A stretch of 64,000 bases of DNA from Tanytarsus gracilentus. Its lineage: Eukaryota > Arthropoda > Insecta > Diptera > Chironomidae. Of the stretch, positions 44,297-56,336 are shown in pieces. A program made the translations under genes and the position numbers. The stretch lies in contig JAXRKN010000041.1 of NCBI GenBank assembly GCA_038502055.1, positions 4,569,501 to 4,633,500 on the forward strand. The letters are read 5' to 3'. Each line of letters begins with the position of its first letter. Position 1 is the stretch's first letter. The notes under the pieces are model-generated. The model saw nothing but the letters and a program-made list of their open reading frames with translations. It was not told the DNA's origin and ran no database searches.

Positions 44297-44840
44297 TGAG
44301 AATAATTGAGATTTACCTCGGAATTTAATAAAAATTGAAAATTTTAGTGTTTTTAGTTTTTAATGTGAACGCGACTGAATGTCCATTTGAACAAATCTCT
44401 AGTGAAATTATAAAAATTTGAAATTTTAAAAAACGTTAAAGTTAAAATTAGCTGAAACGGTTGAGAAATTTAAAAAAATATTATACGTTACAAAAAAAGC
44501 GGAAATATTTAAAGGTTTAATTTAAATTTAATTTCTCATAATCAAAAAAATTTATTTTTTTAAAAAATTTCTGAAATATTTTAAAAAAATTACTCGATTT
44601 TTTTCTGAAAATATTTTCAACCAAAAATTTTCTCGTATTTTTTTTAAAAATTTTTTATGAAAATATTTTCATCCAAAAATTTTTTTCAATTTTTTTAAAT
44701 TTTTTACTGAAAATATTTTTAACCAAAAATTTTCTTCAATTTTTCAATTTTTTTTTATTTTCACATTCAAATTTACCTTTCCTGCTTCCCCATCAAAACA
44801 TTTTCTACTGTTCACGCTGCAAATTTTTAACGTATTTAAT

Positions 44841-46812
44841 TTATTTGAAAAAATTTAATTTCTTATTTTTTAATACTTCAGGTGCGAGTCGTTGGACGAA
44901 CAGAGCGGTGGCAATGCCAAGACCAAACATGAGAGCCTGCGAGAAGAAGGGAATCGAGAAACCTTTACGTGGTTTGGTGAGGAATTGAAGCCAGCCGATT
45001 TTCTTGTCACTGTACGGTGGGTAGCGAGAGCTGAAAATGATTTTTAAATATAAATTTAAATTCATTAAAAAATTTGCACATTTTACTTCGCCAATTTCTC
45101 TCCGATTGTGTCAATTTTCTTCACCAAACATGATCGCTTATGTGACAAAGTATCGAAGGAGAATTTTCCATGGTAAGCGCCCATTCCGGACGGTCCGACA
45201 CCGCCAAAAGGAAGTTCAGGAACTAAAATTAAAATTTTCAGATTTTATTAACGTGATTTTTAAATAATTTCAAAGTTAACTCACCCGCCAAATGCATGAT
45301 CGTGTCATTAATGCAAACTCCACCGGACGACGTGTTCGAAACAATCAAATTTCGATCTGACTCATTACTCGAGAAGATGTAAAGAGCCAACGGCTTGTCT
45401 CTGTTGAAAAAATTATTTAAATTTCAACAAAATCTTCACAATTTAAAATTTCTCACCTCGAGTTAATGAACTTGATGGCATCGAATGCATTTGTGATGTT
45501 AATTATTGGTAAAACTGGGCCAAAAATTTCCTCTTTCATGACATCATCGGTGGATGTGACATCGACGAGAATTGTCGGCTCGATGAAGCGCTCTTCTGAG
45601 TTGGTTTTGCCACCAACAGCGACTTTGCCGCTCTTTAGGAACTTTAAGATGCGTCTAGGGAGTAAAATTAATTTTAAATTCATTAAAAATTTTATAATTT
45701 TTAAACTCACTGAAAATTTGGTTGATTTACGATTCTGCAAAAATCGGGACTCTTTTGTACGTCATCGCCATACCACTCTTGCATGATAACTTTTGCCTCT
45801 TTAATGAATTTTTCTTGTATTTCTTTGGTGCATAAAATGTAGTCGGGAGCAATGCAAGTTTGTCCCGCATTAATAAACTTTCCCCATAAAATTCTTCGAG
45901 CTGCTATCGAGAGATCGACGCTGTTATCTAAAAATTGACAGTGTTATCAATTTTTCGAAGAGTTTAATGTCTTTTCATTCGTTACCAATGTAGCAAGGTG
46001 ACTTTCCGCCAAGCTCCAAAGTCACCGGTGTCAAATGCTGAGCAGCGGCTTGATAAACAATCTGACCGACTTTAGTTGAGCCGGTGAAGAAAATGTAGTC
46101 GAATTTATTCTTGAGGAGTTCGGTTGTCTCGGCAACGCCGCCTTCAACGATTTGATAGCAATCCTTAATTTATTTGAAAAAAATTAATTAAACGAAATAA
46201 ATTTTGAATAAATTTCTCTCACATTGTCCAAATACTTTGGCACCAACTTAGCGATCAACTTTGAACAATTTACGGAAATTTCACTGGGCTTAAGGATCAC
46301 ACAATTTCCAGCTGCGATGGCATTCGCGAATGGCATGAGTGCGAGTTGAAGTGGATAATTCCAAGCGCCCATGACGAGAACAACTCCGAATGGCTCGCTG
46401 TGGATTAAGACGTCATCCATGATGTTGACGAAACCTTTCGATGGCTAAAATTATTTCTAAAATTAAATCAAATTTTTTAAAAGTAATGAAATATTTTTAA
46501 ACCTTTTCGGGCTTGACCCACTCGTCTAAATTATCCAACGTGTGATTGACATCGCTGATTGAAAAGTCAATCTCGAGTATGTAAGCCTCCTGTTTAGGTC
46601 GTCTAAAAACATATAAAAATTGTATCACAATTAAAAATTAAATATTCGTTCAATTACCTCAAATCAGCAGCTAAGGCCGCGGCCATCTCATCGCGGTTCT
46701 CTTCGTACATTCGCAGCAATCCCTTGAGTTGCTTGCGACGAAAATCGATGTCGCGGGTTTTGCCGCTGAGGAAGGCGGACGAGGCACGATTGAGGACATC
46801 TTGATAGGCCAT
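44841..46812 (-). CDS. Aldh-III: ALDH3-type fatty aldehyde dehydrogenase with C-terminal membrane anchor
   Basis: Nine minus-strand exons: 46658-46812, 46503-46602, 46223-46444, 45986-46163, 45711-45927, 45457-45654, 45285-45400, 45087-45222 and 44841-45030, giving 503 aa. Class-3 residues fall at the expected numbers: Glu209 in ELGGKSP and catalytic Cys243 in NAGQTC. MGAWNYP, FTGSTKVG and EEIFGPVLP are also present. The last exon encodes RYPPYSDKK and then a hydrophobic helix (FFSQALMFGLGIATALFV), as in ER-anchored human ALDH3A2. It should oxidise fatty aldehydes. If the last intron is retained, a stop follows after KLAK and yields a soluble form. An acceptor 15 bp before the ATG implies an untranslated first exon upstream. 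Confidence 0.92.
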
Positions 46813-46829
46813 TTTGTAAGACAGTCACT

Positions 46830-47320
46830 AGGGATTTTTGGGAGAAAAAATTTAAAAAATGTAGAAAAAGATTTTTAAAAAATTTATGAATTTTTCAAAA
46901 ATTTTACAAAAATCTTAATTTTTTTAAAAATTAATTTAACCAAATTTTTAAACATTTTTAATTTAAAAATTTTATGAATTTTTCAAAAAAAATTCAAAAT
47001 TCTCAAAAATCTTAATTTCTTAAATAAATAAATTTAACAAATTTTTTAAATATTTTTTTTAATTTTTAAATATTTTTTTAATTTAAAAAATTAATGAATT
47101 TTTCAAAAAGTTCCCAAAATTTTTAGTTTTTTAAAAAAATAAATTAAGATTTTTTAAAAATAATAAAAATTTAAAAATTAATTAATTTTATCAAATTTTT
47201 AAATATTTTAAATTTAAAAAATTAAGATTTTCAAAAATTTTACAAAATTCTCAAAAATCTTAATTTTTTAAAAAATTAATTTAACCAAATTTTTAAATAT
47301 TTCGAAATCCTTCTATTTAA
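46830..47320. repeat. Tandem AT repeats upstream of ALDH3
   Basis: Degenerate direct repeats of roughly 90 bp built from TTTTTCAAAAATTTTACAAA, CTCAAAAATCTTAATTTTTT and ACCAAATTTTTAAATATTTT. They lie in the inferred 5' intron of the minus-strand ALDH3 gene. Confidence 0.7.
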
Positions 47321-47629
47321 TTTAACTCCGCGACCTTGAAACTTCGATTTTATTCACACGCTTATTATACAAAACAAAAAAAAACTGAAGCATGAGACAT
47401 GAAAACATTTTGAGTGTCGCTCAGCAGATGGAAATAAACCACAATATTTTCATTATGTACATGTGAAAGTTTCAGTCGTGTGTGGGTGAACGGCATTAAA
47501 GTAAATAAAATAAATATAAAAAAATATCTTATCAAAAAAGCCGATGACTAAAGTTCAGAATTTTTTGCTTCTATTTTTTGGGGGGTTTAGAGTTAGCTTG
47601 AACTTTTGAGTTGCGGAATTTTCAGAATG

Positions 47630-47945
47630 AAGAAAAGTTTTAAAAGGGATTTAATTAAAAGTTTGATGAAATTTTAAAAATTTCAAAATATTTTTAAATT
47701 ATTTTAAAAAATTATTAAAAAAAATAAAAATTTTTAGTAATTTTGAAGAATTTCAAAATATTTTAGAAAATTATTTTAAAAAATTATTCAAAAAAAAATC
47801 AAAAACTTTTTTAATTAATTTAAAGAATTTCAAAATATTTTAAAAAATTATTCAAAAAAATATAAAAAACTTTTTTAATTAATTTAAAGAATTTCAAAAT
47901 ATTTTAAAAAATTATTCAAAAAAAAAATCAAAAACTTTTACATCT
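47630..47945. repeat. Tandem AT repeat of about 65 bp
   Basis: Three to four copies of a unit containing AAAGAATTTCAAAATATTTT and AAAAAATTATTCAAAAAAAA, the last two almost identical (about 47815-47945). Confidence 0.75.
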
Positions 47946-49727
47946 CAATCTAAAATCACTAATTCTGATCAATATGCAAATTTTACCTCAAAAGCTACTT
48001 GAGGTTACAAACTGAATATAATTAAAATTTTTATTTCTATTCACTCGAATGAAACTTAAATCAGTGGTTTGCTGCAAGTCAACCGTTTGCAGCGAGAGAG
48101 AAAATTATCGTCACTAATAAAACATTTAAGAGCGGCTCAATAATAATAACTTTGAAACTCGATTACTGCAATTTGTGTTGCATGCATGAGATGCGAAAAT
48201 TAATTTTGTATTTTTGAAAAATTTAATTTTTTTAATTGCGTCAAAGTAATTTGTCAAAAAACTCCAAAATTAAAAATTTCCCAATCAATTTAAATTCTAA
48301 TAAAACTCAACCAACCTCGCAGAGCGATAAACGTGAACTGAACTTTATTTCTAGTATTATCGCACGTGTGTGTGCTCGCATATGATTTTTACTCCACATT
48401 TAATTTTTTTTGTACATATGAACTTCTCCGCACTTGAAATTACTCGTGTATTCGTTTCTGATAGTAATTGCAGTATTTGCGCGAGTGTCGTTACATAATT
48501 TAACACAAACTTAAGCATGAGAAAAACTCACATTGACGAATGACTTGAGATAGAACTTTTTGTAAAAATTTAAATAATTGAAGATTAATTTTAACAATGG
48601 AGCAGAGCAAAGGTTGGAGGTGACAGACACAATAAAATAAAAATATTTTTACGTTCTTAGGATAAAAATTTAAAATAAAAAATTTTAAATAAATTTTTGA
48701 AGCATTAATTAAATAAATTAATTTAATTTTTAACAAAAAAAAAAGAAAATTTAAAAAACCCAAAACGGTTAAATTTATTTTTAAGTCCATAATTTTTTTT
48801 TTGGTTTTTTAGGAACTTTTTCGAATTTTCAAAAATTAAAAATTAATTAAATTAAATTATAAATTTTCATTCTTTTAAGCACGCGATCACGCATGGAGTG
48901 ACATATTTTAGAGTTAATTAAGCGTTTAAACTTACCTGGGATTAATTTTCAATACAGGTGCACGATATAGCAGCGAGATTGCCTCAATCAATAAATTTAC
49001 ACGACCCTAAATAAATTGAGAAAAAAGTAAGCAAATTTATCGATATATTTAACTTAATTGATATAGTGAACAAATTTACTCACTCGATTTTTGAACTCCT
49101 TGAATTCTGCACGCAAAAACTTGCTCAACTCGCAAATCTTAAGATAGATAGAAAGATAGATAGATAGATAGAAGACAAAGAGGTAGCACGTGCTCAACTC
49201 GCAAATCTTAAGACACAAAAAAGTTTATTAACAATTTTTATTTTATTTCATTGATGTAGATGAGTTAAAGCTTATTGTGAGCTTGATTTAATCATTAAGC
49301 TGCAGTTAATTGATTCAACTTAATCTTGCAAAATGAAAATTTTATAATTTTTTTTATCGATTTACACAATTTTTTATTTTTCTCACTTTTCCGCAAATAT
49401 TTTATTTTATTTTAAATTTCCTTTAAATTTTCCTAATTTTAACTTTAATATCTTGTAAAATGTGATGTTTAATTTCCTGTTTAAATGCTTAAAAATTAAT
49501 AAAATTAAATTTCTTTGGTTTTATTTTCTAGCTCAAAAATTCTGACTCGTGTTTACAAACAAAATCAGCTGTTTTGATGCGGCATTTTACTAAACGCACT
49601 CGAAAAATTCTGAACGTGTTCAGAAAACGGAAATTTTTAGCTCTTTTATAAAAAAAATAAATAAAAAGAATTTTTGTTAATTTTAATTTAAAAAAGTTAA
49701 AGCAAAAATTCTGAATTTTTAAAAATT
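47946..49727. other. Intergenic region between ALDH3 and the zinc-finger gene
   Basis: No coding exon supported. On the minus strand, donor-like sites occur at 48935 (CCCAG then GTAAG) and near 48528 (TCAAT then GTGAG); either could end an untranslated first exon of ALDH3. A short run of GATA tetramers (AGATAGATAGATAGA) sits at about 49142-49172. The box CAGCTGTTTTGATG near 49569 resembles an insect housekeeping promoter motif and may serve the plus-strand zinc-finger gene. Confidence 0.4.
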
Positions 49728-49746
49728 ATAAAATAAATTTGAAAAA

Positions 49747-49807
49747 CCAGGGTCGAAAGATATCTGAGAGCTATCACATCGTAAAATACCAATACCAAAT
49801 ACCAATA
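49747..49807 (+). mobile_element. 61-bp 5'-truncated retrocopy, same family as 2579-3540
   Basis: Begins CCAGGGTCGAAAGATATCTG and ends in AATACCAATACCAAATACC. It is bracketed by an exact 19-bp target duplication at 49728-49746 and 49808-49826. Only the last few dozen bases of the element were copied. Confidence 0.88.
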
Positions 49808-49944
49808 ATAAAATAAATTTGAAAAAGTTCAGTGCATCAAAATTCTTTTTAACGATAGAAAAATTAATAAATTTATTAATCGACAAAAGAATTAAATAAA
49901 AATAAATTAAAGAACCAAAAATCGAACAAAAACTTGCACTAAAA

Positions 49945-51528
49945 ATGGAAAATATAAAAGTTGAAGAAATAAATTTCTCAAATCACATCCAAAAATGTCG
50001 AATTTGCTTTAAACTTTTTGGTGCTGATGAGCATCGAGTCCAGATTACAAAAGTTGTTGGTGGAAAATTTAAAGAAATCACGCAAACTGAGGTGGAAATT
50101 AAAGTTGAATGACCCTGAAAAAAATTTATAAAATTGATTTTTTAACACATTTATAAATTTTAATTTTCCTCATTTTTTAGCTCAAATCTTCACCAAAGTT
50201 CTCAAAGGAAATTTGTGTCGTTTGCAACTACCAGCTAACGGTTTTAAGTCAAGCCAGAAAGAACATCATAAAATCACAAAAAGCTTTAATTAAATTCGAG
50301 TCAAAATCATCTAAAAATCAACATGACTTTCAGGACACTCAATCTGACTTCAATTCACACACAATTTTCACCTGTGACCTTTGTGGTTTTGAGACCTCAA
50401 ACAAGTCCGAACTCACTTTACATTTCGACTCTCACAACACCTTCAATTGCTCAACCTGCAAGCTCGATTTTCTAACCTACACCGAACTCTTTCACCATCG
50501 ACAAAAGTTTCACTCTGAAGCTATTCAAAAATGGATTTGTCAACACTGCAGCAAATCTTTCTCAGGTGGCGGAGCTCTCACAAATCACATCTCAATTTAT
50601 CACGCGCAATCAAACATCGAACTTCAATGTCCAGCGCCAAATTGCGCTAAAAAATGTAAAACTAAAAAACAGCTCTCACAGCACATGAAAATTCACAGTG
50701 ATGACAAGCAAATTTGTCCCGAGTGTGGCATTGTGGTTGGTAATAAACACAACCTCACGAAACACATCAGAAGGATGCACCTGAAAATTTACAATTTCTT
50801 CTGTGACTTGTGCGATTATAAAGGATTTTTTAAGTTTAACATTTGTGAGCATGTGAGTCGGTCACTCTCTAAAATTCCTAACCTAATTTGAACTTTTTTC
50901 TTCTTTTATAAATCTCCTAGATGAAGCGACATTTAAGCAAAATCGACCGAGAGAAATTTCACTGTGACGAGTGCAATTTCGAATCAATCTCTCAAGTTTC
51001 ACTTAAAACTCACAAACGAAATCATTTGGGTCTCGAAAAGAAAACTTACGTTTGTCAGTGCGGAAAAAGTTTCACTCAAAGCAGCTCATTTTACACTCAC
51101 CTCAAAGTTGTTCACGATAAAATTAAAAATCATGTTTGTGGTTTTAAGGATTGTGGAAAAGCTTTTGCGGAGAAAAGTCAGCTGAAAAATCACGTAAAAA
51201 GTCAACACGTGAGGAATTTTTTGAAATTAATTAAACTTTTTTTGATATTTTTTTTATTTAGCTTAAGCAACGCGATCTTCCGTGCGATGAGTGCGGGAAA
51301 TTTTTCTCAACCCAAAAACATCTGTCAGCTCACATGAAATACCACAAACCGCCGACTTTCGTATGTGAATATGAAAATTGTAGAAATTCTTTCTTTACTT
51401 TGACTCAACTGAAATCTCATTACAAAGTTCACAACAATCAAAAAGACTTTGAGTGTCATTTATGTGATAAAAAATATTTTCATCGATCGCATTTGAAGAA
51501 ACATTTGTTGAGTCATGCTGTGAGATAA
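49945..51528 (+). CDS. ZAD-type C2H2 zinc-finger protein
   Basis: Four phase-0 exons, 49945-50091, 50181-50852, 50921-51208 and 51262-51528, give 457 aa. The N-terminal zinc-associated domain has its two Cys pairs split across exons 1 and 2 (CRIC and CVVC). About eleven C2H2 fingers follow, for example CDLCGFETSNKSELTLHFDSH, CSTCKLDFLTYTELFHH, CQHCSKSFSGGGALTNH and CHLCDKKYFHRSHLKKH. ZAD-ZNFs are DNA-binding regulators greatly expanded in insects; the ZAD mediates dimerisation. No clear one-to-one orthologue is evident to me. Confidence 0.88.
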
Positions 51529-52116
51529 TTTAAGGAGTTGCAAAAATTAAATTTAATATAATAAAATTTTATTGGATTTTAAAATTTATTTTAATAAAAT
51601 TTTGTTACATAAAATTTTTTCTGAAGCCATTTGAAAAATTAAAACTTTCGACAGCAGATGAGTAAAACTCACAATTATAATTTTTAACTTTTTATAAAAA
51701 ATTTAATTATTAAAAATTATTTATATAAATAATTTAAAATTTTTTTGAGTACATTAAATTTAGTTTTGCACGAATTAAAACGTCACCAAAAAGAATCGAG
51801 TTGGTTAAATTTGCAACCACAAGATGGCACTCACTTCACTAAGAAAAATTTAAAGATTATTTTTCAGGATTTTTAAAAAATTTATTATAAAAAAATTTAA
51901 ATCGCTGCATTTAAAAATAAATTCATCTTCAGCTTTCTCATTGAGGTGACTTTTTATAAGTCACGACAAAAAATTGATAAGATTAGAATTTATTTTTGTA
52001 CTTTTTTCCTTTTAATTTTGATAATTTTTGAGTGGCTTAAGATATTTTTTCCGGTGAAAAAACCCAAGTGCAATTTTTGATAAGATAAAAATTTTTGATA
52101 AGATAAAAATTTTTGA
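51529..52116. other. Intergenic; upstream part resembles 53342-53460
   Basis: AT-rich spacer. From about 51945 it contains GGTGACTTTTTATAAGTCAC, an imperfect palindrome, and TTGATAAGAT GATA-type sites, all of which recur upstream of the next LRR gene. It is probably the regulatory region of the gene at 52184. Confidence 0.55.
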
Positions 52117-52151
52117 TATAAAAACTCGATGGAAAAATAATTTGAGTCAGT
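52117..52151 (+). promoter_or_regulatory. TATA box and initiator of LRR gene 1
   Basis: TATAAAAA at 52117-52124 and TCAGT at 52147-52151 (A at 52149) are spaced 32 bp, the arthropod core-promoter distance. Two TTTTTGATAAGAT GATA sites sit just upstream. Confidence 0.75.
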
Positions 52152-52183
52152 TTTTAACAAATCGTGAAAGAAAAAAGTAAAAA

Positions 52184-53074
52184 ATGAAAATTTTTCTCCT
52201 TTTAATTTTTGTCGCGAGTGCGAGCGGAATTTTTATAACTTGCCGATTTAATTTTGATTACGACTGGGGTGTAATTGGTCGCGTTTACACTTGTGAAGTG
52301 ACTTCGATGAATTTCTCTGACAACTCAACGCACATAACTGACTACAATGGAACACATTTGAGTGGAAATTCAAGCGCGAATGTTGGAATGATTTGGTTTC
52401 CTTCTAATTTGTGTCCTCAATTCAACCTCACGACAATTCCAAAAGGATTTTTAAACTTTTTCCCGAACTTAATTGGATTTAGTTTTCAAAATTGTTCAAT
52501 TTCTTCATTAAATGGCGATGAACTTGATGAATATCCAAACTTGCAGTGGTATGCACATGATTATTCAAATCTTACGCGAGTTCCTGGAAATTTTTTCGCC
52601 TCAACGCCAAACATGAAATTTGTTAGTTTTTACTCAAATAAAATCCAGCACGTTGGTGAAGGTTTGCTGGATAATTTGCAGAACTTACAACAAGCTTATT
52701 TTCGATCCAACATTTGCATCAACAAATATGCTTCAAATTCATCACAAATTCCAGCGTTGATCGAAGCTTTGAGACAAAATTGCACGGACATCGAACCCGA
52801 AACAACAACTGAGCTCACAACAACAACAATTTCAACTTCAACAACAACAAATCAACCTCCAAGATGTGAAATCGATGACCTCGAGGATTTTGTTTGTGGA
52901 CTCGATGAAGAAATTGAAAATTTAAAGGAAAGCAATGGAAAATTGCGAGAAAATGTTGAAACTTTGGAGTCCAATGTTGAAAATTTAAATCGGCAAAATG
53001 AAGAAATTCGTGAAAATTTGTACGCACTTGAACAGATGGTCCTGGATTTGATGTCAAGACCTTGCACATGCTAA
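52184..53074 (+). CDS. Secreted leucine-rich-repeat protein with coiled-coil tail, copy 1
   Basis: Intronless, 296 aa. A signal peptide (MKIFLLLIFVASASG) is followed by an N-terminal cap (CRF...YTCEV), three to four LRRs (LTTIPKGFLNFFPNL, LTRVPGNFFASTPNM, IQHVGEGLLDNLQNL), a Cys-bearing C-cap, a Thr-rich linker (about 205-227, likely O-glycosylated), a coiled coil (about 240-288) and a terminal CTC. Several N-glycosylation sequons (NFS, NDS-like) are present. It belongs to a family of secreted LRR proteins in nematoceran flies; LRR plus C-terminal coiled coil plus Cys recalls mosquito LRIM immune factors by analogy only. It is a tandem twin of 53560-54447. Confidence 0.87.
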   Translation: MKIFLLLIFVASASGIFITCRFNFDYDWGVIGRVYTCEVTSMNFSDNSTHITDYNGTHLSGNSSANVGMIWFPSNLCPQFNLTTIPKGFLNFFPNLIGFSFQNCSISSLNGDELDEYPNLQWYAHDYSNLTRVPGNFFASTPNMKFVSFYSNKIQHVGEGLLDNLQNLQQAYFRSNICINKYASNSSQIPALIEALRQNCTDIEPETTTELTTTTISTSTTTNQPPRCEIDDLEDFVCGLDEEIENLKESNGKLRENVETLESNVENLNRQNEEIRENLYALEQMVLDLMSRPCTC

Positions 53075-53489
53075 TTTTTTTTGAATATAATAAAAAAAAT
53101 TAAGTCAAAAAACTTGATAAAAAATTTCACAAATTAGTAATTTGAGCAATCATAAAAAAATTTGATTAAATTTGTCGTTTTTATTTTTTGAAGTCTCGAG
53201 TTTATTTAATTTTCAAGTAAAGATGGCGCTCAAATCGTTAAAGAGAAATCGCAAGATTTAACAAACTTTTAAAAATATTTTAGGGGTTTAAAAGATTTAA
53301 ACTTAAGACTTTCTACGTGCGAAATTACATGCTTTATCTATGAAGGTGACTTTTTATAAGTCACGACGAAAATTTGATAAGATTAAAAAGTTTATTTTTA
53401 CTTTTGATTTTGATAATTTTTGAGTGACTTAAGAATATTTTTTCCGGTGAAAAAAACCCAAGTGCAATTTTTGATAAGATAAAATTAAA
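53075..53489. other. Spacer between LRR twins with duplicated promoter
   Basis: From about 53342 the sequence repeats the upstream region of the first LRR gene, including GGTGACTTTTTATAAGTCAC and TTGATAAGATTA. The duplication unit is 1376 bp (gene plus its regulatory DNA). Confidence 0.7.
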
Positions 53490-53523
53490 TATAAAACTCG
53501 ATGGAAAATAAAATTGAGTCAGT
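53490..53523 (+). promoter_or_regulatory. TATA box and initiator of LRR gene 2
   Basis: TATAAAA at 53490-53496 and TCAGT at 53519-53523 (A at 53521), 31 bp apart. A GATA site TTGATAAGAT lies at about 53471. It is the duplicated equivalent of the promoter at 52117. Confidence 0.75.
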
Positions 53524-53559
53524 TTTTAACAAATCGTGAAAGAAAGAAAGAAGTAAAAA

Positions 53560-54447
53560 ATGAAAATTTTTCTTCTTTTAATTTTTGTCGCGAGTGCGAG
53601 CGGAATTTTTATAACTTGTCGATTTAATTTACACAACTGGCCTGTAATTGGTCGCGTTTACACTTGTGATGTGACTTCGATGAATTTCTCTGACAACTCA
53701 ACGCACATAACTGACTATAATGGAACACATTTGAGCAATAATTCAAGCGCGAATGTTGGAATGATTAATTTTCCTTCTAATTTTTGTCCTCAATTCAACC
53801 TCACGACAATTCCAAAAGGATTTTTAAACTTTTTCCCGAACTTTATTGGAAATTTTTTTGACCGCTGTTCAATTTCTTCATTAAATGGCGACGAACTTGA
53901 TGAATATCCAAACTTGCAGTGGTATGCACATAATTATTCAAATCTCACGCGAGTTCCTGGAAATTTTTTCGCCTCAACGCCAAACATGAAAGTTGTAAAT
54001 TTTTGGACAAATAAAATCCAGCACGTTGGCGAAGGTTTGCTGGATAATTTGCAGAACTTACAAATAGCTCATTTTAATTTCAACACCTGCATTAACAAAA
54101 ATGCTAACAATCCATCAGAAATTCCAGCGTTGATCGAAGCTTTGAGACAAAATTGCGCGGACATCGAACCCGAAACAACAACTGAGCTCACAACAACAAC
54201 AATTTCGACTTCAACAACAACAAATCAACCTCCAAGATGTGAAATCGATGACCTCGACGATTTTGTTTGTGGACTCGATGAAGAAATTGAAAATTTAAAG
54301 GAAAAAGATGAAAAATTGCAATCTCAAGTTGAAAGTTTAAACCATCAAAATGAAGAAATGCGTCAAAAATTGGAAAACCAAGCAGAAGTTTTGCTGCAAC
54401 TCGAACGGATGGTCATCGATTTGATGTCAAGACCTTGCGCATGTTAA
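53560..54447 (+). CDS. Secreted leucine-rich-repeat protein with coiled-coil tail, copy 2
   Basis: Intronless, 295 aa, the tandem duplicate of the gene at 52184. Signal peptide and Thr-rich linker are essentially unchanged. Differences concentrate in the N-terminal cap (LHNWPV against FDYDWGV), in exposed LRR positions (NFFDRC, VVNFWTN, IAHFNFN) and in the coiled coil, which is rearranged. Both end in Cys-x-Cys. The clustering of changes on the presumed LRR surface suggests divergence in binding specificity. Also related to the pseudogene at 11336-12066. Confidence 0.87.
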   Translation: MKIFLLLIFVASASGIFITCRFNLHNWPVIGRVYTCDVTSMNFSDNSTHITDYNGTHLSNNSSANVGMINFPSNFCPQFNLTTIPKGFLNFFPNFIGNFFDRCSISSLNGDELDEYPNLQWYAHNYSNLTRVPGNFFASTPNMKVVNFWTNKIQHVGEGLLDNLQNLQIAHFNFNTCINKNANNPSEIPALIEALRQNCADIEPETTTELTTTTISTSTTTNQPPRCEIDDLDDFVCGLDEEIENLKEKDEKLQSQVESLNHQNEEMRQKLENQAEVLLQLERMVIDLMSRPCAC

Positions 54448-56312
54448 TTTTTTTTAAATATAAAAAAATTAAATCAAAATATTTCACAATTTAATAAATT
54501 TGAGCAAATATAAACAGCGTCATAAAAAAATTTGATTAAATTTGTCGTTTTTAATTTTTGAAGTCTCGAGTTTATTTTATTTTCAAATAAAGATGGCGCA
54601 AAATTCACAAATAAAAAGTTTTAAGGATTAATTTTTTAATTGAGGGAAAAAATTAAAACTGAAGGCGCTGAAAAAAACTTTTAATATAAAAAATTATTTC
54701 TTTTGAGATTTAAAAAATAAAAATAATTTTGTGGATATTTTCTTATTGCTAAATTCATCATAAAACGAAAATCCTCGACCATGTCGTCAATTCACTTTTC
54801 ACACAAATTATGAAAATTCTCGATAAGAAAGCTAATGATGCACATTTAAATATCACTCGCGCATGTCCATAATGGGATTATTTTGCATGACATCGATTCT
54901 CTCTTGATTTGCGTCTCACTTCAACTCACTTATGTCCTTACCCTCACCCCAAACACCGCATCGCGCACCAAACTATTCATCTCGCAATATTTTATTCAAA
55001 TTACCCTCAAAATTGATATGCTTTCATTATCGAGACTATGAATGATCCCTTGAGTAAATATTAAATACAGCAATTTCATGGATATTCTCATAATAGAGCG
55101 GTGAGTGAGTGAGTGAGGGAGGGGTGAAAGTGAAAAAATTAGTTTCTTAGGGAAGTAAAAAATTAAGAGTTGATAAATAAAAGATTAAAAAAAGGGATGG
55201 AAACTTTTATACAATTAAATAATTTTAAAATTAAATATTTTTTAAATTTTTAACGGTTTTATAAAATTTTTATTTTTTAAATTCTTCTTCTTCACTTTCC
55301 ACAACTTGTTCAATGATTTTTTTATCTTAATCCCTTTTTAACTGTTCCACGGCATGTTTTTCTCACTTGTGTCATTCGACTCGCTCATCATCCATGCTTA
55401 GTTGTCTCATTTTTAAAGTCACAATCATAAAATTCTTCCATTCTGTCATTAAATGGAGAAAATTTCTTCTTTTATTTTATTTTGTGGCATATCTTTTGAG
55501 ATTTTCTTCTTCCTCAACTCGCACAGCACACAAAATCATATATTGCTTAATAATTTATTCGTTTTTCGTAGCCGCGAGCATGTTGGGACCTTCCAATTTT
55601 CGAGAGAGAATTTTTTGAGCAGTTTTTGGGATTTTTATCTTGTGAAATTTTAATTTTTTGCTGTGACAAAATTTGAATTTTTAAAAATGACTAGAAAATT
55701 TATTTTTTAAGGTTTAAATTTCTTTAAATAATTCAAAAATCTTATCGCAAAATCAAAAATATTTTTTCCCCTCTCACAATTTTGTGTTCACTTTTTAAAC
55801 ATCCTCGAGTATTTTTCACATCAAACCATTTCAATCTCGCATATCGAAAACTCTTTATAAAATCCCAATTATGTAAATTCGGTGCAATGTTGAACATGCC
55901 TCGATGATTGGCATCAACATGAAGATTTTACTTCACTTAAATTGTTGCAAGATTTGTTGTAAGAGAATTAAAGAAATGTGTCAATTTTATTTCTCAATTT
56001 ATGTCCATCAAGTTGCGTGCGGCGCCGCTAAAAGCGATCAGAACAAAAAGTTAATTTCTTTGATGCATTGTGGGACTCAATTCATGATGATAAATTCTAC
56101 AACTACTAGAAAGACACGCCACAAGCCTTTTTCTTCGAATGTGATGAATTAGAATGAAAAATTGAGCGAAAGAGAAGCAGAAAAAAATGGATAAAGGTTC
56201 TTTAAAAAATGTTTTGAGTGTAGGCAAAAATTTTTAAATTTGTTTTAAAAAATTACGGTAAAAATTTTAAAAATAAAAAAATTCAAAAGCTTTCGTTAAA
56301 TTTTTTAAATGT
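54448..56312. other. Non-coding region, no gene seen
   Basis: The first 150 bp repeat the 3' flank of LRR copy 1. Blocks of normal complexity (about 54740-55120, 55360-55620, 55850-56150) alternate with AT-rich filler. The open frames have no signal, domain or splice support. Conserved regulatory DNA is possible but cannot be shown here. Confidence 0.4.
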
Positions 56313-56336
56313 TCATAAACCAAAATTTAAATATTT

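Noticed and set aside
52815..53069. Minus-strand frames opposite the LRR gene
   Set aside because: Shadows of the real plus-strand gene, mirroring its Thr-rich and coiled-coil codons.
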